Part shown: piece after piece, positions 32,713 to 41,199 of the stretch
Layout of the letters: the number at the start of each line of letters is the position of its first letter
How positions within the stretch are numbered: the first letter of the stretch is position 1
DNA from: Chloroflexus islandicus
GTDB taxonomy: Bacteria; Chloroflexota; Chloroflexia; Chloroflexales; Chloroflexaceae
Length of the DNA: 43,554 nucleotides
Direction of reading: 5' to 3'
Assembly: GCF_001650695.1 (NCBI RefSeq)
Contig: NZ_LWQS01000064.1
Span: 1 to 43,554, forward strand
Made by a program: the position numbers and the translations under genes
Notes under the pieces: generated by a model
Told to the model about the DNA's origin: nothing
Database searches by the model: none
The model's input: the letters and a program-made list of their open reading frames with translations, nothing else

Positions 32713-32726
32713 CTAGCAGGTGCTAG
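32713..32726. promoter_or_regulatory. Inverted repeat next to the STAS ribosome-binding site
   Basis: CTAGCA-GG-TGCTAG, perfect 6-bp arms, directly upstream of the minus-strand ribosome-binding site. A -10 element TATAAT (minus) lies at 32753-32758, so the repeat is in the leader. It could be an operator or a small RNA hairpin. Confidence 0.35.
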
Positions 32727-32807
32727 CCCGCTATGCGATCAAGGATGCGGTCATTATAGCACGGCTCGTCCATAGGTTTCGGTTGCCGGCGATAGCCGAG
32801 CGCTCGC

Positions 32808-34493
32808 TTACCCCGCCGGCAACCGCTCTACCACCAAGAGGGTGATGTCGTCGGCTTGGGGCGCACCCTGCGCGAAGGCATCCACTGCCGATACCGCCGC
32901 CGTCACCAGCTCAGCCGCTGTACACTGCGCTTGCGCGCGCAACAAGGCTTGGAGACGATCATCGCCAAACAATTCACCAGCCGGGTTCATCGCCTCGGTG
33001 ATGCCATCGCTAAATGCGACCAACTTCTCGCCGGGAGCAATCTGCAATGCGCGCACGTCATACGCTTGTCCGGTCACAATTCCAATCGGCAGCGCGCCCT
33101 CGCTCAACTCCTCGATCACCGCGCCATCGGGCCCGATCCGCAACGGCGGATTATGGCCGGCATTGATGTACTGCATCGCTCCGGTGGCCGGGTCGAGCAA
33201 GCCATAAAAGAGGGTCACAAACATCATCGAGTCACCATGCTCACGGCAGATATAGTCATTGGTCAGGCTTACGGCGTGCAGCAGAATTGCTGCGCTGGCA
33301 TCACCGTCGCTTTGGGAGCTGCCGGCAGCTTGGGAAGCGGCGCGTAAGAGCGACCGGCTGAGGGCGACAAAGAGGGCAGCGGTGACGCCTTTGCCGCAAG
33401 CATCGGCGACCACCAGCCCGATCTGGCCATTGGGGAGGGTAATGGTATCAAAGAAATCACCGCCAACCGCTTGCGCTCCCCGGCTAAACGCCGCAATGCG
33501 CCAGCCGGGTGGTTGCGGCAAGACGCGGGGTAAAAACGATTGCTGAATGCGGCGCGCAACCGCCAGCTCTTCTTCGAGCCGGTTGAGCCGGATAAGTTCG
33601 GCTTGGGCGGCTTGCAATTGCTGATAAGCGGCTACCAGCTCGGCATTCTTGCGTTCGAGATCGTGGATCATGCGCTGGTTGGTATTGCGCACCCGGCTGA
33701 CAATGCTGCGCAGCATTGTCATCGCCAACTCCGGACTGGAACCAATCAGGGTCGCAAACACCGCTTCGTTCAACGCAACCAGCCGGCTCGGCTCGATCGC
33801 GCGCACCGTCGCCGAACGGGGACTGCGATCGATCAGGCTCATTTCACCGATAATCTGGCCGGTGTGAAAGACCTCGAGCCGCAACTCGGCGCCGTTCACG
33901 AACGTAATCACCTCGACCGCGCCGTCGAGAATGACAAAGCATTCGGCGCCGGCATCCCCCTGATGAAACAACACTTCACCGGCGGCCAACCGGCTTTCCG
34001 CCAGCCGCGGAGCCAGTTCGGCCAGTACCGTTTCCGGCACAGCCTGAAAAATCGGCAAGGCCCGCAGCCGGTCGAGCATGCTCATCGCCTTCGTCACGGT
34101 CAACTCATTCCAGCCGCTGCGCGGATCGTGGTGATAAGTCAGCGTATCGGCATATTCGCGAACGAAAAAGAGGCCAAGGCCGCCAATCAAGCGCTGATCA
34201 GCAGCGGCATGGATGTCCGGCGGCGGCGCTTCGCGCGGATCGAACGGCTGGCCGCGATCACGAATGGTAATCGTGAGCACCCCTTGCTCATACTCGCAAG
34301 CGAGCTGGATCTGGTCACGGTTGTGATCGTGGTAGCCATACTTGACGATATTGGTGGCCACCTCTTCGATCACCAGCCGCAACAAATAGCCATAATCGGG
34401 CGGCAAATGCCAACTGGCCTCCAGCTCATCGCTGAAGGCCAAGAGAGCAGATATCGCGTTCTGATCAGCAAAAACAGTGATCTGCCGCCGCAT
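32808..34493 (-). CDS. Fusion of RsbW-like kinase, cNMP-binding domain and SpoIIE-type phosphatase
   Basis: 561 residues. Residues 1-135 are a GHKL serine kinase of the RsbW type (EEVATNIVKYGY N box, IRDRGQPFDP, GGLGLFFVREYAD). Residues about 145-260 are a cyclic-nucleotide-binding domain (GEVLFHQGDAGAECFVILDG and GEMSLIDRSPRSATVRA). A coiled coil (about 275-315) leads to a PP2C/SpoIIE phosphatase domain (about 320-560) with VGGDFFD, ADACGKGVTAALF, NAGHNPPLRIG, FSDGITEAMN and QADDITLLV. Kinase and phosphatase for a STAS partner are therefore in one chain with a ligand sensor between. The STAS gene lies downstream, the HEAT gene 8 bp upstream. AGGTGG precedes the ATG. Confidence 0.93.
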   Translation of the reverse strand: MRRQITVFADQNAISALLAFSDELEASWHLPPDYGYLLRLVIEEVATNIVKYGYHDHNRDQIQLACEYEQGVLTITIRDRGQPFDPREAPPPDIHAAADQRLIGGLGLFFVREYADTLTYHHDPRSGWNELTVTKAMSMLDRLRALPIFQAVPETVLAELAPRLAESRLAAGEVLFHQGDAGAECFVILDGAVEVITFVNGAELRLEVFHTGQIIGEMSLIDRSPRSATVRAIEPSRLVALNEAVFATLIGSSPELAMTMLRSIVSRVRNTNQRMIHDLERKNAELVAAYQQLQAAQAELIRLNRLEEELAVARRIQQSFLPRVLPQPPGWRIAAFSRGAQAVGGDFFDTITLPNGQIGLVVADACGKGVTAALFVALSRSLLRAASQAAGSSQSDGDASAAILLHAVSLTNDYICREHGDSMMFVTLFYGLLDPATGAMQYINAGHNPPLRIGPDGAVIEELSEGALPIGIVTGQAYDVRALQIAPGEKLVAFSDGITEAMNPAGELFGDDRLQALLRAQAQCTAAELVTAAVSAVDAFAQGAPQADDITLLVVERLPAG

Positions 34494-34501
34494 GCGCCCA
34501 C

Positions 34502-35593
34502 CTACACTGCCAGCGGCTCGGTCGGATGGCGGCTCGGACTAAGCGGCAGGGTGGCCCGCAACTTGCGCAGGCGTGTAATAGCATCCACTGCCGCTTCATG
34601 GACATTCGGATCGGTATCATCAACTGCCTGTGCCAAGGCATTGAGCACCGGCGACGTCGCAGCGGCAACGCCAAGGCGGCCCAAAGCGCGGGCGGCGGCT
34701 TCACGGGCGTAGGCATCGCTATCGGCCAGCATTGCCAACAGGCGCTCGATCATCGAGCTAGTGCCGGCCAACTCGCCCAACTGGCTGACCACCAGCGCCG
34801 CCGCTGAACGGACAAAACTGTCAGGATCGCCAAGGCACTCAATCAGATAATCGAGCAATTGCGGCGACGCGATCCGGTCGCGCAACAAGCCCAGCGTGCG
34901 AGCGGCGGCGAAGCGGGTTTCTAAATCGCAATCGTGAATGGCTAGCCGGATCAATGTCTTGACCAGCGGCTGCGGCGGCGTGCCGACGATCAAACCCAGC
35001 GTGCGGGCAGCGGCAGCACGCACATGTGAGGCGCTATCGCTCAGACCATCGTGGAGCAGCACCAGATCGGCGGCGGTGAAATGGCCTTCGCGCACCCGCA
35101 GGCGACGAATCGCTTCGTACCGGCTCTGCCAGCCGGGATCGTGCAACTGGCGGCGCAACTGCTCGAAATCACCGCTCTCAAATGAATCGATTTCGGCGAG
35201 CAGGGTCAGGCGCAACCATTCATCCCGCGAGCTATTCAACCGCTGGCGGGCAAGGTGAATGACGTTCAGCGCCAATAAAATCTCTTCGATAGTGATACGC
35301 AATTCGGGACGCGAGCGCAGTTCGCGGTCGATCAATTGCGCCAACTGGTAGCGCCAATGGCTTGCCCGGCGCACAATATGATTGGCGCCGGGGCCGCGCG
35401 AAATCTCGGCCAACGCCAGCACCGCCGCTACCGGTTCGTCTTGAAAGGCCTCGAGGAAGGGTTCGAGCGCGCGCAGCGCAAGAAAACCGAGCACTGTATT
35501 GACGCCGGCTACTTGGATCTCCTGCCGCGGGTTGCGCGCAAAGTTATTGAATCGTTCGGCTACCCGTTGCCGCCACGTCTCGCGGTCAAACAT
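34502..35593 (-). CDS. HEAT-repeat protein
   Basis: 363 residues. Helical HEAT repeats are clear in the C-terminal two thirds: repeated blocks of the form DSxxxVRxAAARxLGxLG spaced about 31 residues apart (about 185-350; for example SASHVRAAAARTLGLI, DLETRFAAARTLGLL, DSFVRSAAALVVSQL, DAYAREAAARALGRLG and DPNVHEAAVDAITRL). The N-terminal 150 residues are helical but divergent. No membrane or signal sequence. It is 8 bp upstream of the fusion kinase-phosphatase gene, so it is probably co-transcribed and may act as a scaffold for the switch. Confidence 0.88.
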   Translation of the reverse strand: MFDRETWRQRVAERFNNFARNPRQEIQVAGVNTVLGFLALRALEPFLEAFQDEPVAAVLALAEISRGPGANHIVRRASHWRYQLAQLIDRELRSRPELRITIEEILLALNVIHLARQRLNSSRDEWLRLTLLAEIDSFESGDFEQLRRQLHDPGWQSRYEAIRRLRVREGHFTAADLVLLHDGLSDSASHVRAAAARTLGLIVGTPPQPLVKTLIRLAIHDCDLETRFAAARTLGLLRDRIASPQLLDYLIECLGDPDSFVRSAAALVVSQLGELAGTSSMIERLLAMLADSDAYAREAAARALGRLGVAAATSPVLNALAQAVDDTDPNVHEAAVDAITRLRKLRATLPLSPSRHPTEPLAV

Positions 35594-35679
35594 CGGCAGC
35601 TCCTTTCCCCATGCGCCATTGCAGCCAAGCTGTTGCTTCGCCTACATGTGTAGTATAGCATGTTGGCTATAGATTGCAC

Positions 35680-35712
35680 AGTACTTTGGTACTAAACTAC
35701 GATTGCAGTACC
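35680..35712. repeat. Short repeats in the divergent promoter region
   Basis: An inverted repeat AGTAC-TTTG-GTACT (35680-35693), and a direct repeat of GATTGCA plus GTAC (35672-35684 and 35701-35712), lie between the divergently transcribed HEAT and small-protein genes. They may be binding sites for a regulator. Confidence 0.35.
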
Positions 35713-35780
35713 ATTACAGCACGCCGTGCGCTACGGATATGCTAAGATAGGGCAGGAAGCGTTTAGCAGCGGAAACCATC

Positions 35781-35981
35781 ATGGCTCAGACTCCCGAAGA
35801 ACCCGATGTCGCCGCCAGTGTCCGCCGTGTGCGCCGCGGCTGTATCATGATGGCGATCATTGTGATTGCGATGACGATTTTCTTGATCAGCGCCACCGGC
35901 AACCTCGCCTTTTCGTTGCTGCTGTTCATTGCCGTGGCGCTGTTCGCGTTCGCCTTCTTTGTCGTGCGTGAGGGTGCGTGA
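35781..35981 (+). CDS. Small membrane protein of unknown function
   Basis: 66 residues. A charged N terminus (about 1-20) is followed by two hydrophobic stretches (about 22-40 and 43-61) that would form a hairpin in the membrane. No family recognised. Its stop codon overlaps the start of the next small gene (TGATG), so the two are likely translationally coupled. It is divergent from the HEAT gene. Confidence 0.65.
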   Translation: MAQTPEEPDVAASVRRVRRGCIMMAIIVIAMTIFLISATGNLAFSLLLFIAVALFAFAFFVVREGA

Positions 35982-36139
35982 TGCCAGCCCACCATCGCCG
36001 CACTCTGCTGGCCCTCCTTGGCCTGATCTTTGTGATCATTTCGCTTGTGGTCGCCTTCGTGCAACCGTTTGGGTTGTGGCATTGGTTTTGGCTCGCCTTG
36101 GCCGGCCTCTGTCTGTATGGCGCGCGGTACGTTCCATAA
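35981..36139 (+). CDS. Second small membrane protein, coupled
   Basis: 52 residues from the ATG at 35981, which shares its A with the TGA of the previous gene. Sequence begins MPAHHRRTLLALLGLIF, continues with two hydrophobic segments (about 8-26 and 29-47) joined by QPFGLWHW, and ends GARYVP. The tight overlap, positive N terminus and two-helix pattern favour a real gene. Function unknown. Confidence 0.6.
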   Translation: MPAHHRRTLLALLGLIFVIISLVVAFVQPFGLWHWFWLALAGLCLYGARYVP

Positions 36140-36151
36140 CCCAACCTCCAT

Positions 36152-36180
36152 TTGCGCAATTCTGCGACCTTCGTTATAAT
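36152..36180 (+). promoter_or_regulatory. Sigma70-type promoter of the HAAT transporter cluster
   Basis: TTGCGC (36152-36157), 17-bp spacer, TATAAT (36175-36180). The leader of about 130 nt contains complementary 7-mers TCGATCA (36221-36227) and TGATCGA (36265-36271) and a tiny frame ATG...TGA (36258-36278, six codons), whose role is unclear. Confidence 0.75.
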
Positions 36181-36318
36181 AAACCTCAAGTATTCCCCAT
36201 AGTTTGTGATACGTCATTGGTCGATCACAGCGATCGAAGTGGCGACATTCTACCTTCATGCGCATGATCGACTCGTGAGCGGTGCGTACCTGTTTCGTGC
36301 ATTGTCAATGAGGATCGC

Positions 36319-37128
36319 ATGACGCATCGTGATTCGGTGACGCTGCCCGCCCCGCAAATGGAGATTGATCACATCGGGTTGAGCTTTGGCGGGGTACGCG
36401 CGCTGCTTTCCGTGACCTTCAATATCTATCCCGGCACCATTCAGGCCATTATCGGCCCCAACGGCGCCGGCAAGACCAGCCTGTTGAACTGCATCAGCGG
36501 CCTCTACCGCCCGCAACAAGGGCAGATCCGCTTTGAAGGGCGCAACATTATCGGTATGCCGCCCCATCAGATCGCGCGCCTCGGCATTGCCCGCTCGTTC
36601 CAGAATATCGAGCTCTTCCGCCACATGACGGTCGTTGACAACTTGATGCTGGGCCGTCACATTCACATGCGCAGCGGGATCTTCAGCGGCGGCTTGTACT
36701 GGGGGCGCGCCCAGCGCGAAGAGGTCGAGCACCGCGCGTTTGTCGAGCAGGTGATCGATCTGCTCGAAATCCAGTCGATCCGCAAGAAGATGGTCGGCGC
36801 GCTCTCGTATGGCCTGCAAAAGCGGGTGGAGTTGGGCCGCGCGCTCGCGATGAATCCGCGCCTCTTGCTGCTCGATGAGCCGATGGCGGGTATGAATACC
36901 GAAGAAAAAGAGGATATGGCCCGCTTCATCCTTGATATTAACGAAGAGTATGGCACGACCATCGTGCTGATTGAGCACGATATGGGGGTCGTGATGGATA
37001 TTAGCGATCGGGTGGCGGTGCTCGAATTCGGCCAACTGATCGCGTATGGCACACCGGCTGAGGTGCGCAGCGATCCGAAGGTGATCGATGCGTATCTGGG
37101 CCGTGAACACGCAATGCCGAGGATGTAA
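36319..37128 (+). CDS. livG: HAAT-type ABC transporter ATPase, LivG-like
   Basis: 269 residues. Walker A GPNGAGKTS, Q loop, signature LSYGLQKRVELGRAL (in place of LSGGQ), Walker B LLLLDEPMAGM and the switch histidine in LIEHDMGVV are all present. The LSYG signature and long insert before it (about 110-150) are typical of LivG. It energises the importer whose permeases and binding protein are encoded downstream. It is first in the cluster, separated from the permeases by the acyl-CoA ligase gene. The gene symbol reflects family, not substrate. Confidence 0.93.
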   Translation: MTHRDSVTLPAPQMEIDHIGLSFGGVRALLSVTFNIYPGTIQAIIGPNGAGKTSLLNCISGLYRPQQGQIRFEGRNIIGMPPHQIARLGIARSFQNIELFRHMTVVDNLMLGRHIHMRSGIFSGGLYWGRAQREEVEHRAFVEQVIDLLEIQSIRKKMVGALSYGLQKRVELGRALAMNPRLLLLDEPMAGMNTEEKEDMARFILDINEEYGTTIVLIEHDMGVVMDISDRVAVLEFGQLIAYGTPAEVRSDPKVIDAYLGREHAMPRM

Positions 37129-37179
37129 TCGATACCAGTCTTCCGGCGCTGTCTGCCGGTCCCACGGTCGGGTGACGCA

Positions 37180-39129
37180 ATGATACAGATACCTGAGACG
37201 ACGCTGCCGCGCTTATTATTCCAGAATGCGGAACGTTTCGGCGATAAGGTGGCGCTGCGCGAGAAGGATTTTGGCATCTGGCAAACGGTGACGTGGCGGC
37301 AGTTTGCCGAGCACGTGCGCGCGTTTGCGATGGGTCTGCACGCGCTTGGCGTGCGCCGCGGCGATGTGATCGCCATTATTGGCGATAACCGGCCCGAATG
37401 GCTCTATGCCGAATTTGCCGCCCAAACCATCGGCGCGATGTCGATCGGCGTCTACCAAGATTCGGTGGCCGAAGAGGTGTATTACATTCTCTCGGCGGCT
37501 GAAGCGCGGGTGATTGTGGTCGAAGACCAAGAGCAGGTCGATAAGATTATCGAGATCTGGCCGCGCCTCGAAGGGGTGCTGAAGGTTATCTACTACGAAC
37601 CAAAAGGGATGCGCAATTACCAGCAGCCCTACCTTGCCCATTTCCCCGATATCGAAGAACAAGGCCGCGCCTACGATCGGGCCCATCCCGGCCTATTTGA
37701 GGCCGAACTGGCCGCCGGCAAGCCCGACGATGTCGCCATCCTTTCTACCACCTCCGGTACCACCGGCAAGCCCAAACTGGCGATGCTCACCCATCGCAAT
37801 TTGATCAGCCAAGGCGCCGGCTTGCTCTCGGTCGATCCGCTCGGCCCCGACGATGAGTTTGTCAGCTTCTTGCCGCTGGCATGGGTCGGCGAGCAGATGG
37901 TGACGGTCGCCGCCGGGATGCAGTGCGGCTTTACGATCAATTTCCCCGAATCGGCCAGCACGGTGCAAGAGAATATCCGCGAGATCGGGCCGCGGGTGAT
38001 GTTCTCGCCGCCCCGCATCTGGGAAAATATGCTCTCGCAGGTGCAGGTCAAAGTGCAGGATTCGACCCGCTTAAAACGGGCGCTGTTCGAGTGGGCAATG
38101 AAGCAGGGCTATGCCATGGCCGATGCCCGCTTTAGCGGCAAGCAACCCGATCTTGGTCTGCGCCTGCGCTATTGGCTGGCCCGCATCACCGTGTTCGAGA
38201 TGCTGAAAGACCATCTCGGCTTGCGATTTCTCAAGCGGGCCTACACCGGCGGCGCCGCGCTCGGCCCTGATGTCTTCCGCTTTTATCACGCCATCGGCGT
38301 GAATCTCAAACAGGTTTACGGCCAGACCGAAAGCTCTGGCTTGAGCGTGATCCACCGCGATGGCCAGATCAAGTTCCAAACGGTTGGCACGCCCCTGCCC
38401 AATACCGAGATCCGGATCGCCGAGAATGGCGAGATTCTGGTGAAAAGCCCGTCGGTGTTTGTTGGCTACTACAAGAACCCGGAAGCGACCGCCGAGGCGC
38501 TGGAAGATGGCTGGCTGCATAGCGGCGACGCCGGCTATTTTGATGAGGATGGCCACTTGATCGTGATCGACCGGGCGAAAGATGTGATGACCCTGCATGA
38601 CGGCACCAAGTTTTCGCCCCAGTTTATCGAGAATAAGCTCAAGTTTAGCCCGTATATCAAGGAAGCGGTGGTGTTCGGCGGCGATTGGCCCTTTGTCACG
38701 GCGATGATCAATATCGATTTCGCCAACGTTGGCAAGTGGGCTGAGAATGCGCAAATTTCGTACACCACCTACACCGACTTGGCCCAGAAACCGCAGGTCT
38801 ATGCACTGATCCGCAAAGATGTCGAGCGGGCGAATGCCGATTTGCCGCCGGCGGCGCGCATCCGCCGCTTCTTGTTGCTGCACAAAGAGCTTGATGCCGA
38901 CGATGGCGAGTTGACGCGCACCCGCAAGGTGCGCCGGCGGTTGGTGGCCCAACGCTACCAAGAGATTGTTGATGCGCTCTACGGCGACCAAGATATGCTT
39001 GAAATCGAGACAACGATTACCTACCAAGACGGGCGCACGGCGCTGATCAAGACCCGCCTGCGCATTGAGGAATTGCACGACCCGGCTGCACCGGCGCCGG
39101 CCCCAGCAGCGCGGGCCGTGGCGCGATAA
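37180..39129 (+). CDS. AMP-forming acyl-CoA ligase (long-chain type)
   Basis: 649 residues, longer than most CoA ligases, as in the long-chain fatty-acid type. The ANL motifs are clear: P-loop STTSGTTGKPKLAMLTH (about 188-204), YGQTESSG (about 378-385), and GWLHSGDAGYFDEDGHLIVIDRAKD (about 444-468). It activates a carboxylic acid to its CoA thioester via an acyl-adenylate. An Ala/Pro-rich tail ends the protein. Its position between livG-like and livH-like genes suggests that it traps the imported substrate, which could be a fatty or aromatic acid rather than an amino acid. Confidence 0.93.
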   Translation: MIQIPETTLPRLLFQNAERFGDKVALREKDFGIWQTVTWRQFAEHVRAFAMGLHALGVRRGDVIAIIGDNRPEWLYAEFAAQTIGAMSIGVYQDSVAEEVYYILSAAEARVIVVEDQEQVDKIIEIWPRLEGVLKVIYYEPKGMRNYQQPYLAHFPDIEEQGRAYDRAHPGLFEAELAAGKPDDVAILSTTSGTTGKPKLAMLTHRNLISQGAGLLSVDPLGPDDEFVSFLPLAWVGEQMVTVAAGMQCGFTINFPESASTVQENIREIGPRVMFSPPRIWENMLSQVQVKVQDSTRLKRALFEWAMKQGYAMADARFSGKQPDLGLRLRYWLARITVFEMLKDHLGLRFLKRAYTGGAALGPDVFRFYHAIGVNLKQVYGQTESSGLSVIHRDGQIKFQTVGTPLPNTEIRIAENGEILVKSPSVFVGYYKNPEATAEALEDGWLHSGDAGYFDEDGHLIVIDRAKDVMTLHDGTKFSPQFIENKLKFSPYIKEAVVFGGDWPFVTAMINIDFANVGKWAENAQISYTTYTDLAQKPQVYALIRKDVERANADLPPAARIRRFLLLHKELDADDGELTRTRKVRRRLVAQRYQEIVDALYGDQDMLEIETTITYQDGRTALIKTRLRIEELHDPAAPAPAPAARAVAR

Positions 39130-39204
39130 CAGGGAGCACGTTCCCAACGCGGTTCTAAATCCATACTGGCACCAATTTGCAATTCGGCGACGACGGAGAC
39201 GCGC

Positions 39205-40086
39205 ATGGATCGGATTATTCAACTGGCGCTGAGCGGGATTGCCAATGGCGCAATCTTTGCGTTGGTGGCGCTTGGCTTTGTCTTGATCTACAAGAGCAGC
39301 GACGTGATCAACTTCGCCCAAGGCGAGTTGCTGCTGATTGGGGCTTACCTCACCTATGCGATGGTCGAGCAGTTTGGCCTATGGTGGCCGGCAGGCGTTG
39401 TGGTGGCAGTGGCGCTGGCTGCCGTGGTCGGGGTGTTGATTGAGCAACTGGTGTTGCGACCGCTGATCGGCGAACCGGCCATCTCGGTGATTATGGTCAC
39501 GATTGGCCTCTCGTCACTCTTACGTGCCATTGTGGGCGCGATTTGGGGCGTGACGCCGCGTCCGGCGCCGCAGTTTTTGCCGACCGATACCGTGACCATT
39601 CTGGGGGCAAATGTCGGGGTTGATCGGATTTGGGCCTTTGGGTTGGCGATCGCCCTCTTTGCCTTGCTCACGCTCTTCTTCCGGTTCAGCCGCGAAGGGA
39701 TCGCGATGCGCGCAGTGGCCGACGATCAGCAAGCAGCACTCAGTATGGGCATTAGCGTCAAGAAGGTGTGGGCCGTGGCGTGGGCGATCGCGGCGATTAC
39801 GGCGGCAGTCGGCGGCATTCTGCTCATGAGCATCTTCGGCGGTGTGTCGGGCACGATCGGGCGGGTCGGTCTGCTCGTCTTCCCGGTGGTGATTTTGGGC
39901 GGTCTCGATAGCATTCCCGGCGCGATTATCGGCGGGTTGATCATCGGCCTGCTCCAGTCGTTCGCCGGCGGTTTGCTGCCGCCAGAATGGGGCCTAGGTG
40001 AAGTCGCCCCATTCATTATCTTGCTCTTTATCTTGCTGGTGCGGCCATACGGTCTCTTTGGCCAACGGATCATCGAGCGCGTGTAA
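39205..40086 (+). CDS. livH: HAAT-type ABC transporter permease, LivH-like
   Basis: 293 residues, about eight transmembrane segments. The opening IIQLALSGIANGAIFALVALGFVLIYKSSDVINFAQGEL and EGIAMRAVADDQQAALSMGI are typical of LivH; the latter is the ATPase-contact loop. It forms the channel with the LivM-like protein. The ATG is 75 bp after the ligase stop, and the cluster continues without a change of strand. Confidence 0.95.
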   Translation: MDRIIQLALSGIANGAIFALVALGFVLIYKSSDVINFAQGELLLIGAYLTYAMVEQFGLWWPAGVVVAVALAAVVGVLIEQLVLRPLIGEPAISVIMVTIGLSSLLRAIVGAIWGVTPRPAPQFLPTDTVTILGANVGVDRIWAFGLAIALFALLTLFFRFSREGIAMRAVADDQQAALSMGISVKKVWAVAWAIAAITAAVGGILLMSIFGGVSGTIGRVGLLVFPVVILGGLDSIPGAIIGGLIIGLLQSFAGGLLPPEWGLGEVAPFIILLFILLVRPYGLFGQRIIERV

Positions 40087-40119
40087 GCGGCGATTGGCGC
40101 TAACAAGATTGGGTTTGCT

Positions 40120-41178
40120 ATGCAGAGCGGAACGTTTCACACTACGTATGCCAGTGATGTCAGTTTACGTCCGTATTGGCCGCAACGCATCCGGATTGTG
40201 ATCGTCTTGGCGCTGGCGCTGATCTTTCCGTGGTTTGCCGATCGGTACTGGCTTAATCTGGCCAATACGATCGCCATTGCTGCGATCGGCGCGATCGGGC
40301 TGAATATTCTCGTCGGCTATACCGGCCAGATTAGCATTGGTCATGGCGGCTTCCTCGCCGTCGGCGCGTACACCGCCGGCATGATGGCCGTCCACCTCGG
40401 CGCGCCGATGTGGATCACCATCCCGGTGGCGAGCTTGTTCACGGCGGCAGTCGGCGCGTTCTTCGGTCTGCCATCGCTCCGCCTGAAAGGCTTGTACCTC
40501 GCGATCGCGACCCTCGCCTCGCAAGAGATTATCATTTGGGTGCTCACCCACGGTAAACTGCTTGGCATTGGCGAATCGCTCTCGCTGCCGCGGGCGAGCA
40601 ACAATCTGTTTGGGTTGCCGCTAGACCGGCTAGGCAATAACGATTTCGCCTTCTATTGGGTCTGCCTTGTGGCGCTGATCTTGACCGTCATCTTTGTCAG
40701 CAACCTCTTTCGCACCCGCGCCGGGCGGGCATTCGTCGCCATTCGCGATCAAGACATCGCGGCGCAGGTGATCGGGGTTGACCTCTTCCGCTATAAACTG
40801 CTCGCCTTCGCCACCTCGTCGTTCTTCGCCGGCTTGGCCGGCGCGCTCACCGCTCACTACCGTGGGATTATTTCGTGGGAGCGATTTACCATCGATACCA
40901 GCATTCTCTTTCTCGCGATGATCATCATCGGCGGGCTCGGCAGCGTCTCTGGTTCGATCTACGGCGCCGCCTTTATGACGCTCCTGCCCGCGTTCCTTTC
41001 CAATCTGGCCCGCGCCCTCAGCGACGTCGTACCCAACATCAACTCCTATCTGCCCTATATGCAGCAGGGCGCATTCGGCTTAGCTATCATCCTCTTCCTG
41101 ATCTTCGAGCCGGAAGGCATTGTGAAGATGTGGCGCAACATTAAAGATTATTTCCGGCTATGGCCGTTCAGTTATTGA
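40120..41178 (+). CDS. livM: HAAT-type ABC transporter permease, LivM-like
   Basis: 352 residues, about nine transmembrane segments. NILVGYTGQISIGHGGFLAVGAYTAG and GRAFVAIRDQDIAAQVIGVDLFRYKLLAFATSSFFAG are LivM hallmarks (conserved cores quoted in pieces). It ends with MWRNIKDYFRLWPFSY, slightly longer than usual. Gap of 33 bp from livH. Confidence 0.94.
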   Translation: MQSGTFHTTYASDVSLRPYWPQRIRIVIVLALALIFPWFADRYWLNLANTIAIAAIGAIGLNILVGYTGQISIGHGGFLAVGAYTAGMMAVHLGAPMWITIPVASLFTAAVGAFFGLPSLRLKGLYLAIATLASQEIIIWVLTHGKLLGIGESLSLPRASNNLFGLPLDRLGNNDFAFYWVCLVALILTVIFVSNLFRTRAGRAFVAIRDQDIAAQVIGVDLFRYKLLAFATSSFFAGLAGALTAHYRGIISWERFTIDTSILFLAMIIIGGLGSVSGSIYGAAFMTLLPAFLSNLARALSDVVPNINSYLPYMQQGAFGLAIILFLIFEPEGIVKMWRNIKDYFRLWPFSY

Positions 41179-41199
41179 AGCGTCTAGAAGGAGGATGGC

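Noticed and set aside
36258-36278. Six-codon leader peptide in the HAAT transporter leader as an attenuator
   Set aside because: It contains only one branched-chain residue (Ile), has no terminator-antiterminator pair nearby, and has no clear ribosome-binding site.
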